Below, in pieces: positions 1-5,950 of a DNA stretch of 11,472 nt. Each line of letters starts with the position of its first letter. Position 1 is the first letter of the stretch. Under the pieces are notes generated by a model. It saw nothing but the letters and a program-made list of their open reading frames with translations. It was not told the DNA's origin and searched no databases. Source of the DNA: Palsa-739 sp035532535 (lineage in GTDB: Bacteria > Actinomycetota > Thermoleophilia > Gaiellales > Gaiellaceae); NCBI GenBank assembly GCA_035532535.1, contig DATKQT010000041.1:1-11472 (forward strand). The letters run 5' to 3'. Position numbers and translations under genes: made by a program.

Positions 1-131
1 AGTGCCGCGCGATCCTCATCCGCTACGACAAGAAGCCGCAGAACTACAAGGGCCTCATCCAGCTCGCCTGCGCGCTCCTCTGGGGCCGCCGACTCCACGC
101 CCTCAACTGGGGCAAGGACGTTTCGAGATAG
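1..131 (+). CDS. IS5-type transposase, C-terminal end only (partial, runs off left edge)
   Basis: Open frame entering from the left edge (first full codon at 3, stop TAG at 129-131), 42 visible residues. The tail reads CRAILIRYDKK..NY followed by a hydrophobic helix containing LACALLW. This matches the end of IS5-superfamily DDE transposases, where an R-Y-[DE]-K-x3-N-[FY] segment follows shortly after the catalytic glutamate; that glutamate would lie just outside the window. The protein would cut and rejoin IS ends during transposition. The stop codon is followed at once by repeats that look like the IS end. Whether the element is intact cannot be judged because the N-terminus and the DDE residues are not visible. 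IS5-type is likely; the subgroup is not determined. Confidence 0.75.
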   Translation, partial: CRAILIRYDKKPQNYKGLIQLACALLWGRRLHALNWGKDVSR

Positions 132-132
132 T

Positions 133-190
133 TACTTAGTACCGGTCGTACCAACGGTGCTCCAACACCGAAAGGCCGGTACTTAGTACC
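133..190. repeat. Direct and inverted repeats at the presumed IS end
   Basis: TACTTAGTACC occurs at 133-143 and again at 180-190 as an 11-base direct repeat. Because the unit is nearly self-complementary, the same bases also form an inverted pair: TACTTAGTACCGG (133-145) against CCGGTACTTAGTA (176-188), 12 of 13 pairing. A smaller hairpin, CGGTG (155-159) with CACCG (166-170), is nested inside. This may be a subterminal plus terminal transposase-binding site, or a duplicated end. A terminator role is less likely because there is no T-run. Confidence 0.6.
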
Positions 191-211
191 CGCGCGTATG
201 TGTGACGGCTT

Positions 212-1612
212 CTACCCGTGCGCTTGCGCGGCGGCCGGCCCGCTCGCGACGAAGTCCTTGCCGCGCACGAGCACGAACGCCAGCACGGCGCCCGCGAGCG
301 CGACGAACGTCGACACGAGCAGGATCTGGTTCAGCCCGTGGATGAACTGCGCGGGCGTGCCGCCCGGCCGGTAGTACGACTGGAAGATCGCGCCGAGGCC
401 GGCGATGCCGGTCGCGATCCCGACCTGGCGGAACGTGTTGTTCACGCCGGCCGCCATCCCCGCCCGCTGCACCGGCACGACGCTCACCGCCGTCGTCGCG
501 AGCGGCGGGTTCACCATCCCGATCCCGATGCCGCCGATGAGGAAGCCGGCGAGCAGCGTCGTCCACCCGGACGACACCTGCACGCCGTACATGAGGTAGA
601 GCGCGATCGTGACGAGGCTCATGCCGGTCCCGAGCAGGATGCGGATCGGCACGCGACCCACGAGCCGCCCCGTCGCCGGCGCGACGAAGAACGAGATCAT
701 CGACAGCGGCAGGAAGCGCAGCCCGGCCTGGAGCGGCGAGTACCGAAGGATGTTCTGCAGGTAGAGCGTGAAGTACAGGAACATCGCGAACATCGAGGAC
801 GAGATCGTGAAGGCGATGATCTGCGCGCCCGCGAACGCCGGGACGCGGAAGAGACGCACGTCGAACATCGGCCGCTCCTGCCGCAGCTCGACGAGACCGA
901 ACGCGACGAGCGCGACAACTGATCCGGCCAGCAGCCCGACGACGCGCCCGCTCGACCAGCCCCAGTCGTTGCCGCGCAGGAGGCCGAGGACGAACGCGAA
1001 GAGCCCCACCGACAGCGTGATCTGCCCCGGGATGTCGAGCCCTCCGTGCCCTTCGTCCCGCGACTCGGACAGCGCGCGCCACCCGAAGAACAGGCAGGCG
1101 GCGCCGATGGGCAGGTTGACGAAGAAGATCCACCGCCAGCCGGCCCATTCGGTCAGCGCGCCCCCGACGAGCGGCCCGATGGCGACCGCCGCGCCGATGG
1201 TCGCGCCCCAGATCCCGAAGGCCGTCCCGCGCTCTCGTCCGTGGAATTCCTGGGTCAAAAGGGCCAGGGAAACGGCGAACATGATGGCGCCGCCGATACC
1301 CTGCGCGCCCCGTGCCAGGTTCAGGAACAGAGGGTTCGTCGCCGCGCCGCACAGGGCGGAAGCGGCCGTGAACAGCACCACTCCGGTGAGGAACACCCGC
1401 TTGCGCCCGAGCAGGTCGCCGAGCGACCCGGCGTTCAGGACGACCGTGGCCAGCATGAGCGAGTACGCGTCCACGACCCACTGGAGGTCGGTGAACGAGC
1501 TGTGCAGGTCCCGCTGGATCTTCGGGAGCGCCACGTTGACGACCGTGATGTCGAGCAGCAGCATGAAGATGCCGACGCAGACGATGATCAACGTACGCCA
1601 CTTCCGGTCCAT
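212..1612 (-). CDS. MFS drug-efflux transporter, DHA2 (EmrB/QacA) family
   Basis: 466 residues, full length for the 14-helix DHA2 proton/drug antiporters of the inner membrane. Visible family motifs: D1 at 21-30 (LDITVVNVALP region), motif A in loop 2-3 (GSLGDLLGRKR, 63-72), motif B (RGAQGIGGA, 101-109), and motif C in helix 5 with GPLVGG (146-151), followed by the WRWIFFVNLPIG segment (159-170). Motif C marks antiporters, so export of a hydrophobic compound in exchange for protons is expected; the substrate cannot be read from sequence. The ATG at 1612 sits directly before helix 1 and no strong Shine-Dalgarno is seen. The gene stands alone, divergent from parA, and its 3' end lies about 20 bases from the IS end; it looks intact. 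No adjacent TetR or MarR regulator is present. Confidence 0.93.
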   Translation of the reverse strand: MDRKWRTLIIVCVGIFMLLLDITVVNVALPKIQRDLHSSFTDLQWVVDAYSLMLATVVLNAGSLGDLLGRKRVFLTGVVLFTAASALCGAATNPLFLNLARGAQGIGGAIMFAVSLALLTQEFHGRERGTAFGIWGATIGAAVAIGPLVGGALTEWAGWRWIFFVNLPIGAACLFFGWRALSESRDEGHGGLDIPGQITLSVGLFAFVLGLLRGNDWGWSSGRVVGLLAGSVVALVAFGLVELRQERPMFDVRLFRVPAFAGAQIIAFTISSSMFAMFLYFTLYLQNILRYSPLQAGLRFLPLSMISFFVAPATGRLVGRVPIRILLGTGMSLVTIALYLMYGVQVSSGWTTLLAGFLIGGIGIGMVNPPLATTAVSVVPVQRAGMAAGVNNTFRQVGIATGIAGLGAIFQSYYRPGGTPAQFIHGLNQILLVSTFVALAGAVLAFVLVRGKDFVASGPAAAQAHG

Positions 1613-1693
1613 GCCTGCGACCGTATCCCAGCAGGACTCGGCTATGCCGGCTGGAATGGTGAGCGACTATGGCGCTTGCGCGTTTGCTTCCGC

Positions 1694-1711
1694 GCCCCCA
1701 GGGCCGGGGGC
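1694..1711 (+). other. GC-rich hairpin upstream of parA
   Basis: GCCCCC (1694-1699), a six-base loop AGGGCC, then GGGGGC (1706-1711) form a perfect 6-bp stem 20 bases before the preferred GTG start of parA. It lies in the 119-base divergent region between the MFS gene and parA. It could be a 5'-UTR structure, or just GC-rich chance. No U-tract follows, so it is not an intrinsic terminator. The rest of 1613-1731 shows no convincing promoter. Confidence 0.3.
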
Positions 1712-1731
1712 GGGCAGATCGGGGACCGTCG

Positions 1732-2502
1732 GTGGCTAGGGTCATCGCGTTCGCCAACCAGAAGGGCGGCGTCGCCAAGACGACGACGACGCTGAACCTC
1801 GGCGTCGCGCTCATGGAGCAGGGCAAGCGCGTGCTCGCGGTCGACCTCGACCCGCAGGGCAACCTGACGATGTCGCAGGGCTGGAACCCGGACGAGATCG
1901 AGCGCTCGCTCTTCGACGTGCTCGTGCACAAGCTTCCGATCACCGAGATCGTCCGCAAGGGCGAGATCGACATCGCGGTCTCCTCCATCGACCTCGCTGG
2001 TGCCGAGCTCGCGCTGTCGTCGATGATCGGCCGCGAGCGCGCGCTCGACAAGGCGCTGCTCCCCGTGAAGGAGGACTACGACTACATCCTCATCGACACG
2101 CCGCCGTCCCTCGGCCTGCTGACGATCAACGCGCTCGTCGCCTCGAACGGCGTGATCGTGCCGGTGCAGTGCGAGTACCTCTCGCTGCGCGGCCTCGTCC
2201 AGCTCGAGAACACGCTGACGATGATCCGGGAGAACCTGAATCCGGACGTCGCGATCCAGGGGATCCTGCCGACGATGTACGACAAGCGCCTCCTGCACTC
2301 GAAGGAGGCGGTCGAGATCCTGCGCGAGAACTTCGGGGACCTCGTGTTGAACACGAAGATCCGCAAGACTGTGCGGTATGCGGAGGCCCCGGTGAAGGGA
2401 ATGTCGGTGTTGAAGTACGACCCGACCGGAGAGGCAGCGAGCATGTATCGCGACCTCGCCAAGGAGGTGCTCGATGGCGCGTCGGCGCGCCAGCATGCGT
2501 GA
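1732..2502 (+). CDS. parA: ParA/Soj-type P-loop ATPase, partner of the downstream FtsZ homologue
   Basis: 256 residues from the GTG at 1732. The deviant Walker A motif KGGVAKTT (11-18) has the signature lysine K11 and P-loop K16. Walker A' is DLDPQG (38-43; D40 matches the hydrolysis residue of Soj) and Walker B is YILIDTPPS (118-126). The C-terminal half carries a basic segment (TKIRKTVRYAEAP) like the DNA-contacting region of Soj. Such proteins form ATP-dependent dimers on DNA and position chromosomes or other cargo. The GTG is preferred because MARVIAFANQKGG-like beginnings are normal for Soj and GGGGA lies 6 bases upstream; an ATG at 1669 would add 21 atypical residues over a GC hairpin. 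No parB is adjacent. Its 3' end overlaps the ftsZ-like gene by 29 bases, which suggests coupled expression and shared function rather than plasmid partition. Confidence 0.9.
   Translation: MARVIAFANQKGGVAKTTTTLNLGVALMEQGKRVLAVDLDPQGNLTMSQGWNPDEIERSLFDVLVHKLPITEIVRKGEIDIAVSSIDLAGAELALSSMIGRERALDKALLPVKEDYDYILIDTPPSLGLLTINALVASNGVIVPVQCEYLSLRGLVQLENTLTMIRENLNPDVAIQGILPTMYDKRLLHSKEAVEILRENFGDLVLNTKIRKTVRYAEAPVKGMSVLKYDPTGEAASMYRDLAKEVLDGASARQHA
2461..2467 (+). promoter_or_regulatory. Strong Shine-Dalgarno of the ftsZ homologue, inside parA
   Basis: AAGGAGG (2461-2467) lies 6 bases before the ATG at 2474, near the end of parA. It is one of the best ribosome-binding sites in the window and fixes the start at 2474, so the N-terminal extension of the FtsZ homologue is translated. 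It also fits re-initiation coupled to parA. Confidence 0.75.
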
Positions 2503-3865
2503 AGGTCCGCTCGCGGAGCTCTTCCGCGCGACGGAGGCTGCGCAGCGCCAGGCCGAGGGCGAGCCGGCCCCGGCGGAGCCGGAGGCTGCGCCGAAGGAGC
2601 CCGAGGAGCGCACGGTCGAGCACGTCCCGAGCTGGGAGGAGGCGCGCGCGGAAGCACCGGCGCCGGCACCGCCTGCTCCGACGCCGCCGCCACCGCTCCC
2701 GCCGCCGCCGCCTGCTCCGGTGCCGCCGCCCCAGCCGCCGGCCCCGCCGCCGCCGCAGATTCGCCATGAGCCCCCGGTCACCCGCTACGTCGAGCCGATG
2801 CCGGAGGCACCGGCGCGCCTGTACCGCGCACCGGCCGCCGACACGGGCGCGTACCTCGCCGTCATCAAGGTCGTCGGCGTCGGGGGCGCGGGCCTGAATG
2901 CGGTCAACCGGATGATCGACGCCGGCATCAGCGAGGTCGACTTCGTCGCCGTGAATACCGACAGCCAGGCGCTCCAGATGAGCGACGCGCCTTCGAAGAT
3001 CCACATCGGCCGCGAGCTCACGAAGGGGCTCGGCTCGGGCTCTGATCCCGACGTCGGCCGCCGCTCGGCCGAGGAGGGCTACGACCAGTTGAAGAACGCG
3101 CTCCGCGGAGCGGACATGGTGTTCGTCGCGGCGGGCGAGGGCGGTGGCACCGGCTCCGGCGCCGCGCCGGTCGTGGCGAAGATCGCGCGCGACCTCGGTG
3201 CGCTCACGGTCGGGATCGTGACGACGCCGTTCAAGTTCGAAGGGACGAAGCGGCGCACGCAGGCAGACCAGGGCGTGCAGGCGCTGCGCGCTGCGTGCGA
3301 CACGACCATCGTCATCCCGAACGACCGCCTCCTCGAGGTGCTTGACCGCTCGACCTCGATGCTCGACGCATTCAAGGTCGCAGACGACGTCCTCCGCCAG
3401 GGCGTGCAGGGCATCACCGACCTGATCACGCTCCCGGGCCTCATCAATCTCGATTTCGCCGACGTGCGCACGATCATGAGCAACTCCGGCACGGCGCTCA
3501 TGGGCATCGGCTTCTCTTCGACGGGCGACAATCGCGCGCGGGAGGCGGCCGAGCGCGCGCTGCGCTCGCCGCTCATCGACGAGGAGATCACCGGCGCGAC
3601 CGGCATCCTGCTTTCCGTCGCCGGCGGCGACGACATGACGCTGATCGAGGTGAACGAGGCGGCGGAAGTGATCCGCGCCGCCGCGACCGAGGAGACGAAC
3701 ATCATCTTCGGCGCCACCGTCGACGACCGGCTCACCGGCCAGGTATGGGTGACCGTCGTCGCGACCGGCATCGGCCGCGGCCGGCGCGCGCACCGCCCGA
3801 CGTTCGCGCCGCCGTCGCTCGTCGACAACGACGACGTCGACGTGCCGTCCTTCTTGAAGCAGTAG
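2474..3865 (+). CDS. ftsZ: FtsZ-family tubulin-like GTPase with basic/proline-rich N-terminal extension
   Basis: 463 residues. The FtsZ core spans about 128-433: VGVGGAGLNAVN (134-145), NTDSQAL (161-167), the tubulin signature GGGTGSG (223-229; usually GGGTGTG), IPNDRLLEVL (281-290), the T7 loop GLINLDFADV (322-331) with both catalytic acids, and ALMGIG (341-346). It should polymerise with GTP into filaments that organise the division ring. The C-terminus DVDVPSFLKQ (454-463) matches the FtsZ tail that binds SepF/FtsA-type partners, but the linker before it is only about 20 residues. An unusual extension of about 125 residues precedes the core: a basic start (R3-R5, R9), a likely helix GPLAELFRATEAAQ (11-24), an acidic stretch, then a Pro/Ala tract (61-100). 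It overlaps parA by 29 bases and lies outside any visible dcw cluster. It may be the main FtsZ or a second paralogue; the rest of the genome would decide. Confidence 0.93.
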   Translation: MARRRASMREGPLAELFRATEAAQRQAEGEPAPAEPEAAPKEPEERTVEHVPSWEEARAEAPAPAPPAPTPPPPLPPPPPAPVPPPQPPAPPPPQIRHEPPVTRYVEPMPEAPARLYRAPAADTGAYLAVIKVVGVGGAGLNAVNRMIDAGISEVDFVAVNTDSQALQMSDAPSKIHIGRELTKGLGSGSDPDVGRRSAEEGYDQLKNALRGADMVFVAAGEGGGTGSGAAPVVAKIARDLGALTVGIVTTPFKFEGTKRRTQADQGVQALRAACDTTIVIPNDRLLEVLDRSTSMLDAFKVADDVLRQGVQGITDLITLPGLINLDFADVRTIMSNSGTALMGIGFSSTGDNRAREAAERALRSPLIDEEITGATGILLSVAGGDDMTLIEVNEAAEVIRAAATEETNIIFGATVDDRLTGQVWVTVVATGIGRGRRAHRPTFAPPSLVDNDDVDVPSFLKQ

Positions 3866-4347
3866 TGGACGCGTTCCTCGCGATCGCGAGCAAGCGCGAC
3901 GAGCGCCGCTATCAATCCGATCGCCCGGTGGCCGCGGAGGACGTGCAGCGGATCCTCGACGCCGGCCGGCTCTCCGGGAGCTCGCGCAACACGCAGAAGT
4001 GGCAGTTCGTCGTCGTCTCCGACCAGGCGGCGCTGGCGGAGGCGGTGTATGCGCCCGAGAACGTGCAGACCGCGGGCCTCGTCGTCGCGATCATCGGCGA
4101 GGCGTTCCCGTTCGACGTCGGCCGCTGCGCGCAGAACATGATGCTCGCGGCCTGGGATCTCGGGATCGTCTCGTGCCCGAACGGCACCCGCGACGCCGAC
4201 CTCGCCGCATCGATCGCCGGCGGCGAGGTGAAGATGATCCTCTCCTTCGGCTATCCGCAGCGCGAGCTGCACGTCGAGGAGCGGAGCGCGGAGGACTGGT
4301 CCGCGAGCGCGAAGCGCAAGCCGCTCGACGACCTCGTCATCCGATAG
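3865..4347 (+). CDS. Nitroreductase-family FMN oxidoreductase (short)
   Basis: 160 residues from the GTG at 3865, which overlaps the last base of the ftsZ stop (TAGTG), so translation is probably coupled; no independent Shine-Dalgarno is clear. The N-terminus has the family's basic FMN-phosphate segment (SKRDERRY, 9-16) and the helix with a serine/asparagine flavin contact (SGSSRNTQKWQFVVV, 37-51). The middle helix RCAQNMMLAAWDLGIVS (87-103) and the late strand ILSFGYP (125-131) also match. The family reduces nitro or quinone groups, or flavin-linked substrates, with NAD(P)H. At 160 residues it is near the short end of the family, and the usual end segment is brief (RKPLDDLVIR). The substrate is unknown. 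Its place after parA-ftsZ and before a cytochrome c gives no clear pathway. Confidence 0.88.
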   Translation: MDAFLAIASKRDERRYQSDRPVAAEDVQRILDAGRLSGSSRNTQKWQFVVVSDQAALAEAVYAPENVQTAGLVVAIIGEAFPFDVGRCAQNMMLAAWDLGIVSCPNGTRDADLAASIAGGEVKMILSFGYPQRELHVEERSAEDWSASAKRKPLDDLVIR

Positions 4348-4357
4348 CGTTTCGGTC

Positions 4358-4891
4358 GTGCCCGGTCGCCGAAATCGCCCCAAGCCGATCGTCGCGGTCG
4401 GCGAGGTGGTCATGTGGGTGCTCTTTGCGCTGCTGCTCTTCCCGGCCGGGCTCGTCGGCTGGGCGGTGGGCCACTACACCGGCCACCAGGGCGGCGGGAC
4501 GCGCACGGTGACCGTGTCGGCGTCGGCTCCCGCGACGACGACGGCGCCCGCGCCGACGACGACCGCCAAGGCGGCAGCGACGACCACCACCGCTGCGGCA
4601 GCGCCGACAGCGGCCGGGAAGGCGGTCTTCCTCTCCGCCGGCTGCGCCGCGTGTCACACGTTCAAGGCGGCCGGGGCGACCGGGACGATCGGCCCCGATC
4701 TCGACACCGCGCCGGAGAAGGATGCGAAGGCAACGAGCACGCCGCTCGCCGCGTTCGTGATGAAGTCGATCGTCGACCCGGGCGCGTACCTCTCGCCGGG
4801 ATACAAGAATCTCATGCCGAAGAACTTCACGTCGACGCTCGGCCCGAAGAAGATCAGCGAGCTCGTCTCCTTCATCACGGGCGGCAAGTGA
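4358..4891 (+). CDS. Membrane-anchored mono-haem cytochrome c (class I-like)
   Basis: 177 residues from the GTG at 4358, 10 bases after the nitroreductase. A basic N-terminus (RRNRPKP) is followed by one hydrophobic helix (about 11-38) with no cleavage site, so it acts as an uncleaved anchor. A low-complexity Thr/Ala/Pro linker (about 49-86) follows. The soluble domain has one haem site, CAACH (96-100: C96, C99, H100), and a probable axial methionine in NLMPKNF (M153). The domain faces outside the membrane and would pass electrons in a respiratory chain. The c-type haem requires a cytochrome c maturation system that is not in this window. An ATG at 4412 is an alternative start but would cut into the anchor helix. 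Its 3' end overlaps the MOSC gene by 4 bases (GTGA). Confidence 0.88.
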   Translation: MPGRRNRPKPIVAVGEVVMWVLFALLLFPAGLVGWAVGHYTGHQGGGTRTVTVSASAPATTTAPAPTTTAKAAATTTTAAAAPTAAGKAVFLSAGCAACHTFKAAGATGTIGPDLDTAPEKDAKATSTPLAAFVMKSIVDPGAYLSPGYKNLMPKNFTSTLGPKKISELVSFITGGK

Positions 4892-5304
4892 TCGAGGCGA
4901 TCCACATCGGCCCGGAGGACGGCGGCCCGCTCGAGTCGGTCGACTCGGTGCGCGCATTCGCCGGCAAGGGGCTCGAGGGCGACCGGCACTTCCGCGACGG
5001 AGGCGCGAAGCCCGGGCAAGCATTGACGCTCGTCGAGGCGGAGCAGGTCGAGGACGTCGGGCTCGGCGTGGGCGGGGCGCGCCGGCAGATCACTGTGCGC
5101 GGCGTGCAGCTGAACGAGCTCATCGGCAAGACCTTCAAGGTGGGCGAGGTGGAGTGCTACGGCGTCGAGTTGTGCGAGCCGTGCGAGCACCTGGAGTCGA
5201 TGACACGGCCCGGGATCATCAAGGATCTCGTGCACCGCGCAGGGATCAACGCCGACATCTTGAGCGACGGCGTCATTCGCGTCGGCGACGCCATCTCCGT
5301 CTAG
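4888..5304 (+). CDS. MOSC-domain protein
   Basis: 138 residues starting at GTG 4888, overlapping the cytochrome stop (GTGA), which indicates translational coupling. The sequence is a stand-alone MOSC domain: GKGLEGDRHF (27-35 region), LTLVEAEQ (47-53), RRQITVRGVQLNELIGKTFKVGEV (65-88), and the conserved cysteine segment LCEPCEHLE (95-103; C96 and C99). MOSC domains handle sulfur or the molybdenum cofactor, as in the molybdenum cofactor sulfurase C-terminus, YiiM and mARC; the conserved cysteine is thought to carry sulfur or ligate Mo. There is no transit or signal sequence, so it is cytoplasmic. With a nitroreductase and a cytochrome next to it, a redox or detoxification role is plausible; the exact reaction is unknown. 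Confidence 0.88.
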   Translation: MIEAIHIGPEDGGPLESVDSVRAFAGKGLEGDRHFRDGGAKPGQALTLVEAEQVEDVGLGVGGARRQITVRGVQLNELIGKTFKVGEVECYGVELCEPCEHLESMTRPGIIKDLVHRAGINADILSDGVIRVGDAISV

Positions 5305-5348
5305 AAGCCGACACACATTCGCGACACTTTTCGTGTTGCGATGCCGAG

Positions 5349-5660
5349 GTGGACGTCACCCGCCTCGACCTCGACGTCGATCACATCGGGATCTGCCAGG
5401 CGTGCCTCAGTTTCGTCTCCTGTTCGCTGAAGGATCCAAAGGAGGCGCGCCACTGGACGTACGAGATGACGCCGTTCATCTGGGAGGAGGGTCTGCGCGA
5501 GCCCGCGCTCGAAGCGGTACGGAAGCTCGGCGACGCCGAGGCGCTCGCCGACCTCGAGGCCCAGGGCGGGCGCAGTAAGACGGCTCGCGCGATCGTCATG
5601 CACCTCGCGCGGCAGCAGGACGAGCGGGCGCGACGCAGCTGGCAAGCCATGCTCAACTGA
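5349..5660 (+). CDS. Unrecognised small CxxC protein
   Basis: 103 residues from the GTG at 5349, 44 bases after the MOSC gene. I do not recognise a family. The first quarter holds three cysteines, CQAC (16-19) and C25, close to DHIG (11-14), which suggests a metal or redox site using C16, C19, C25 and perhaps H12. The C-terminal two thirds (about 45-100) are charged, alanine-rich and probably helical. There is no signal peptide or membrane segment. The only candidate Shine-Dalgarno is a weak CGAGG directly before the GTG, so the start is uncertain, but no earlier in-frame start is closer than the upstream gene. Gene order suggests it belongs to the end of the redox operon. Its stop (TGA, 5658-5660) touches an ATG at 5660 that is in frame with vapB. 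Confidence 0.65.
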   Translation: MDVTRLDLDVDHIGICQACLSFVSCSLKDPKEARHWTYEMTPFIWEEGLREPALEAVRKLGDAEALADLEAQGGRSKTARAIVMHLARQQDERARRSWQAMLN

Positions 5661-5676
5661 TGAGCAAGCAGAGTGC

Positions 5677-5690
5677 TAGCATTGTGGTCA
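5677..5690 (+). promoter_or_regulatory. Likely leaderless promoter of vapBC
   Basis: TAGCAT (5677-5682) resembles an actinobacterial -10 element and is preceded by TGC, close to an extended -10. The A of the vapB ATG (5690) lies 7 bases after it, the distance expected for a transcription start. No Shine-Dalgarno precedes this ATG, so leaderless translation is likely. The -35 region (about 5654-5659, CAACTG) is weak. A repeat for RHH autorepression is not obvious. Confidence 0.45.
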
Positions 5691-5950
5691 TGGCCACGCT
5701 GTACGTGCGGAATGTCCCGGCTGAGTTGTACGCAAAGCTGCAGGAATGGGCGGCGGAGTCCGGGCGTTCCCTCAACTCTGCGGTTCTCGAGGTTCTGGAG
5801 CGTGAAGTCGGGCACCGCGAGCAGGACGCCGAGTTTGAGCGCCTGCTCGCCGAACTGAAGGAGAAGAACACCCCTGTCGTTGGTCCGCCGTGGCCTGAGG
5901 ACTTGATCCGTGAGCACCGTTACGGCCGCGAGCCCGGCTTTGGGGACTAG
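5690..5950 (+). CDS. vapB: Ribbon-helix-helix antitoxin, VapB/FitA type
   Basis: 86 residues from the ATG at 5690. The N-terminus ATLYVRNVPAELYAKLQ (2-18) is the beta-strand and first helix of the FitA/VapB ribbon-helix-helix fold, and GRSLNSAVLEVLEREV (25-40) is the second helix. The C-terminus (about 45-86), acidic and then Pro/Trp-rich, is the usual flexible part that wraps around a PIN toxin. It would neutralise the downstream VapC and repress its own promoter as a dimer. An upstream in-frame ATG at 5660 overlaps the previous stop and would add 10 non-conserved residues; the family's normal N-terminus and the promoter layout favour 5690. The gene overlaps vapC by 41 bases. Its codon use looks less GC-extreme than that of its neighbours, consistent with horizontal acquisition. 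Confidence 0.87.
   Translation: MATLYVRNVPAELYAKLQEWAAESGRSLNSAVLEVLEREVGHREQDAEFERLLAELKEKNTPVVGPPWPEDLIREHRYGREPGFGD

Larger units (their letters stand above)
1..190 (+). mobile_element. Right end of an IS5-like insertion sequence (partial)
   Basis: The transposase tail (to 131) is followed by a 59-base tail rich in repeats (132-190), after which the stop codon of the MFS gene comes on the other strand (212-214). The layout, transposase stop then a short non-coding end carrying an inverted repeat, is typical of an IS terminus. The left end is outside the window, so the exact right boundary (about 188-190) and any target-site duplication cannot be fixed from here. Confidence 0.5.

Noticed and set aside
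133..190. Repeat pair read as an intrinsic terminator for the transposase
   Set aside because: No T-run follows the stem, and the position at the end of an IS explains the repeats better.
212..1612. MFS gene suspected to be cut by the adjacent IS
   Set aside because: All 14-helix family motifs and a plausible C-terminus are present; the stop lies outside the IS repeats.
2684..2760. Proline-rich tract suspected to be a frameshift or fusion artefact
   Set aside because: The same frame runs unbroken from the strong ribosome site at 2461 into the FtsZ core, and both sides of the tract read as protein in that frame.
2126..3793. Long minus-strand frame antisense to ftsZ
   Set aside because: Arg- and Asp-rich shadow of the ftsZ reading frame, with no motif and no ribosome site.
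4500..4620. Repeats in the Thr/Ala/Pro-rich stretch considered as a CRISPR-like or tandem array
   Set aside because: It is degenerate coding low complexity between the anchor and the haem domain, without regular spacing.
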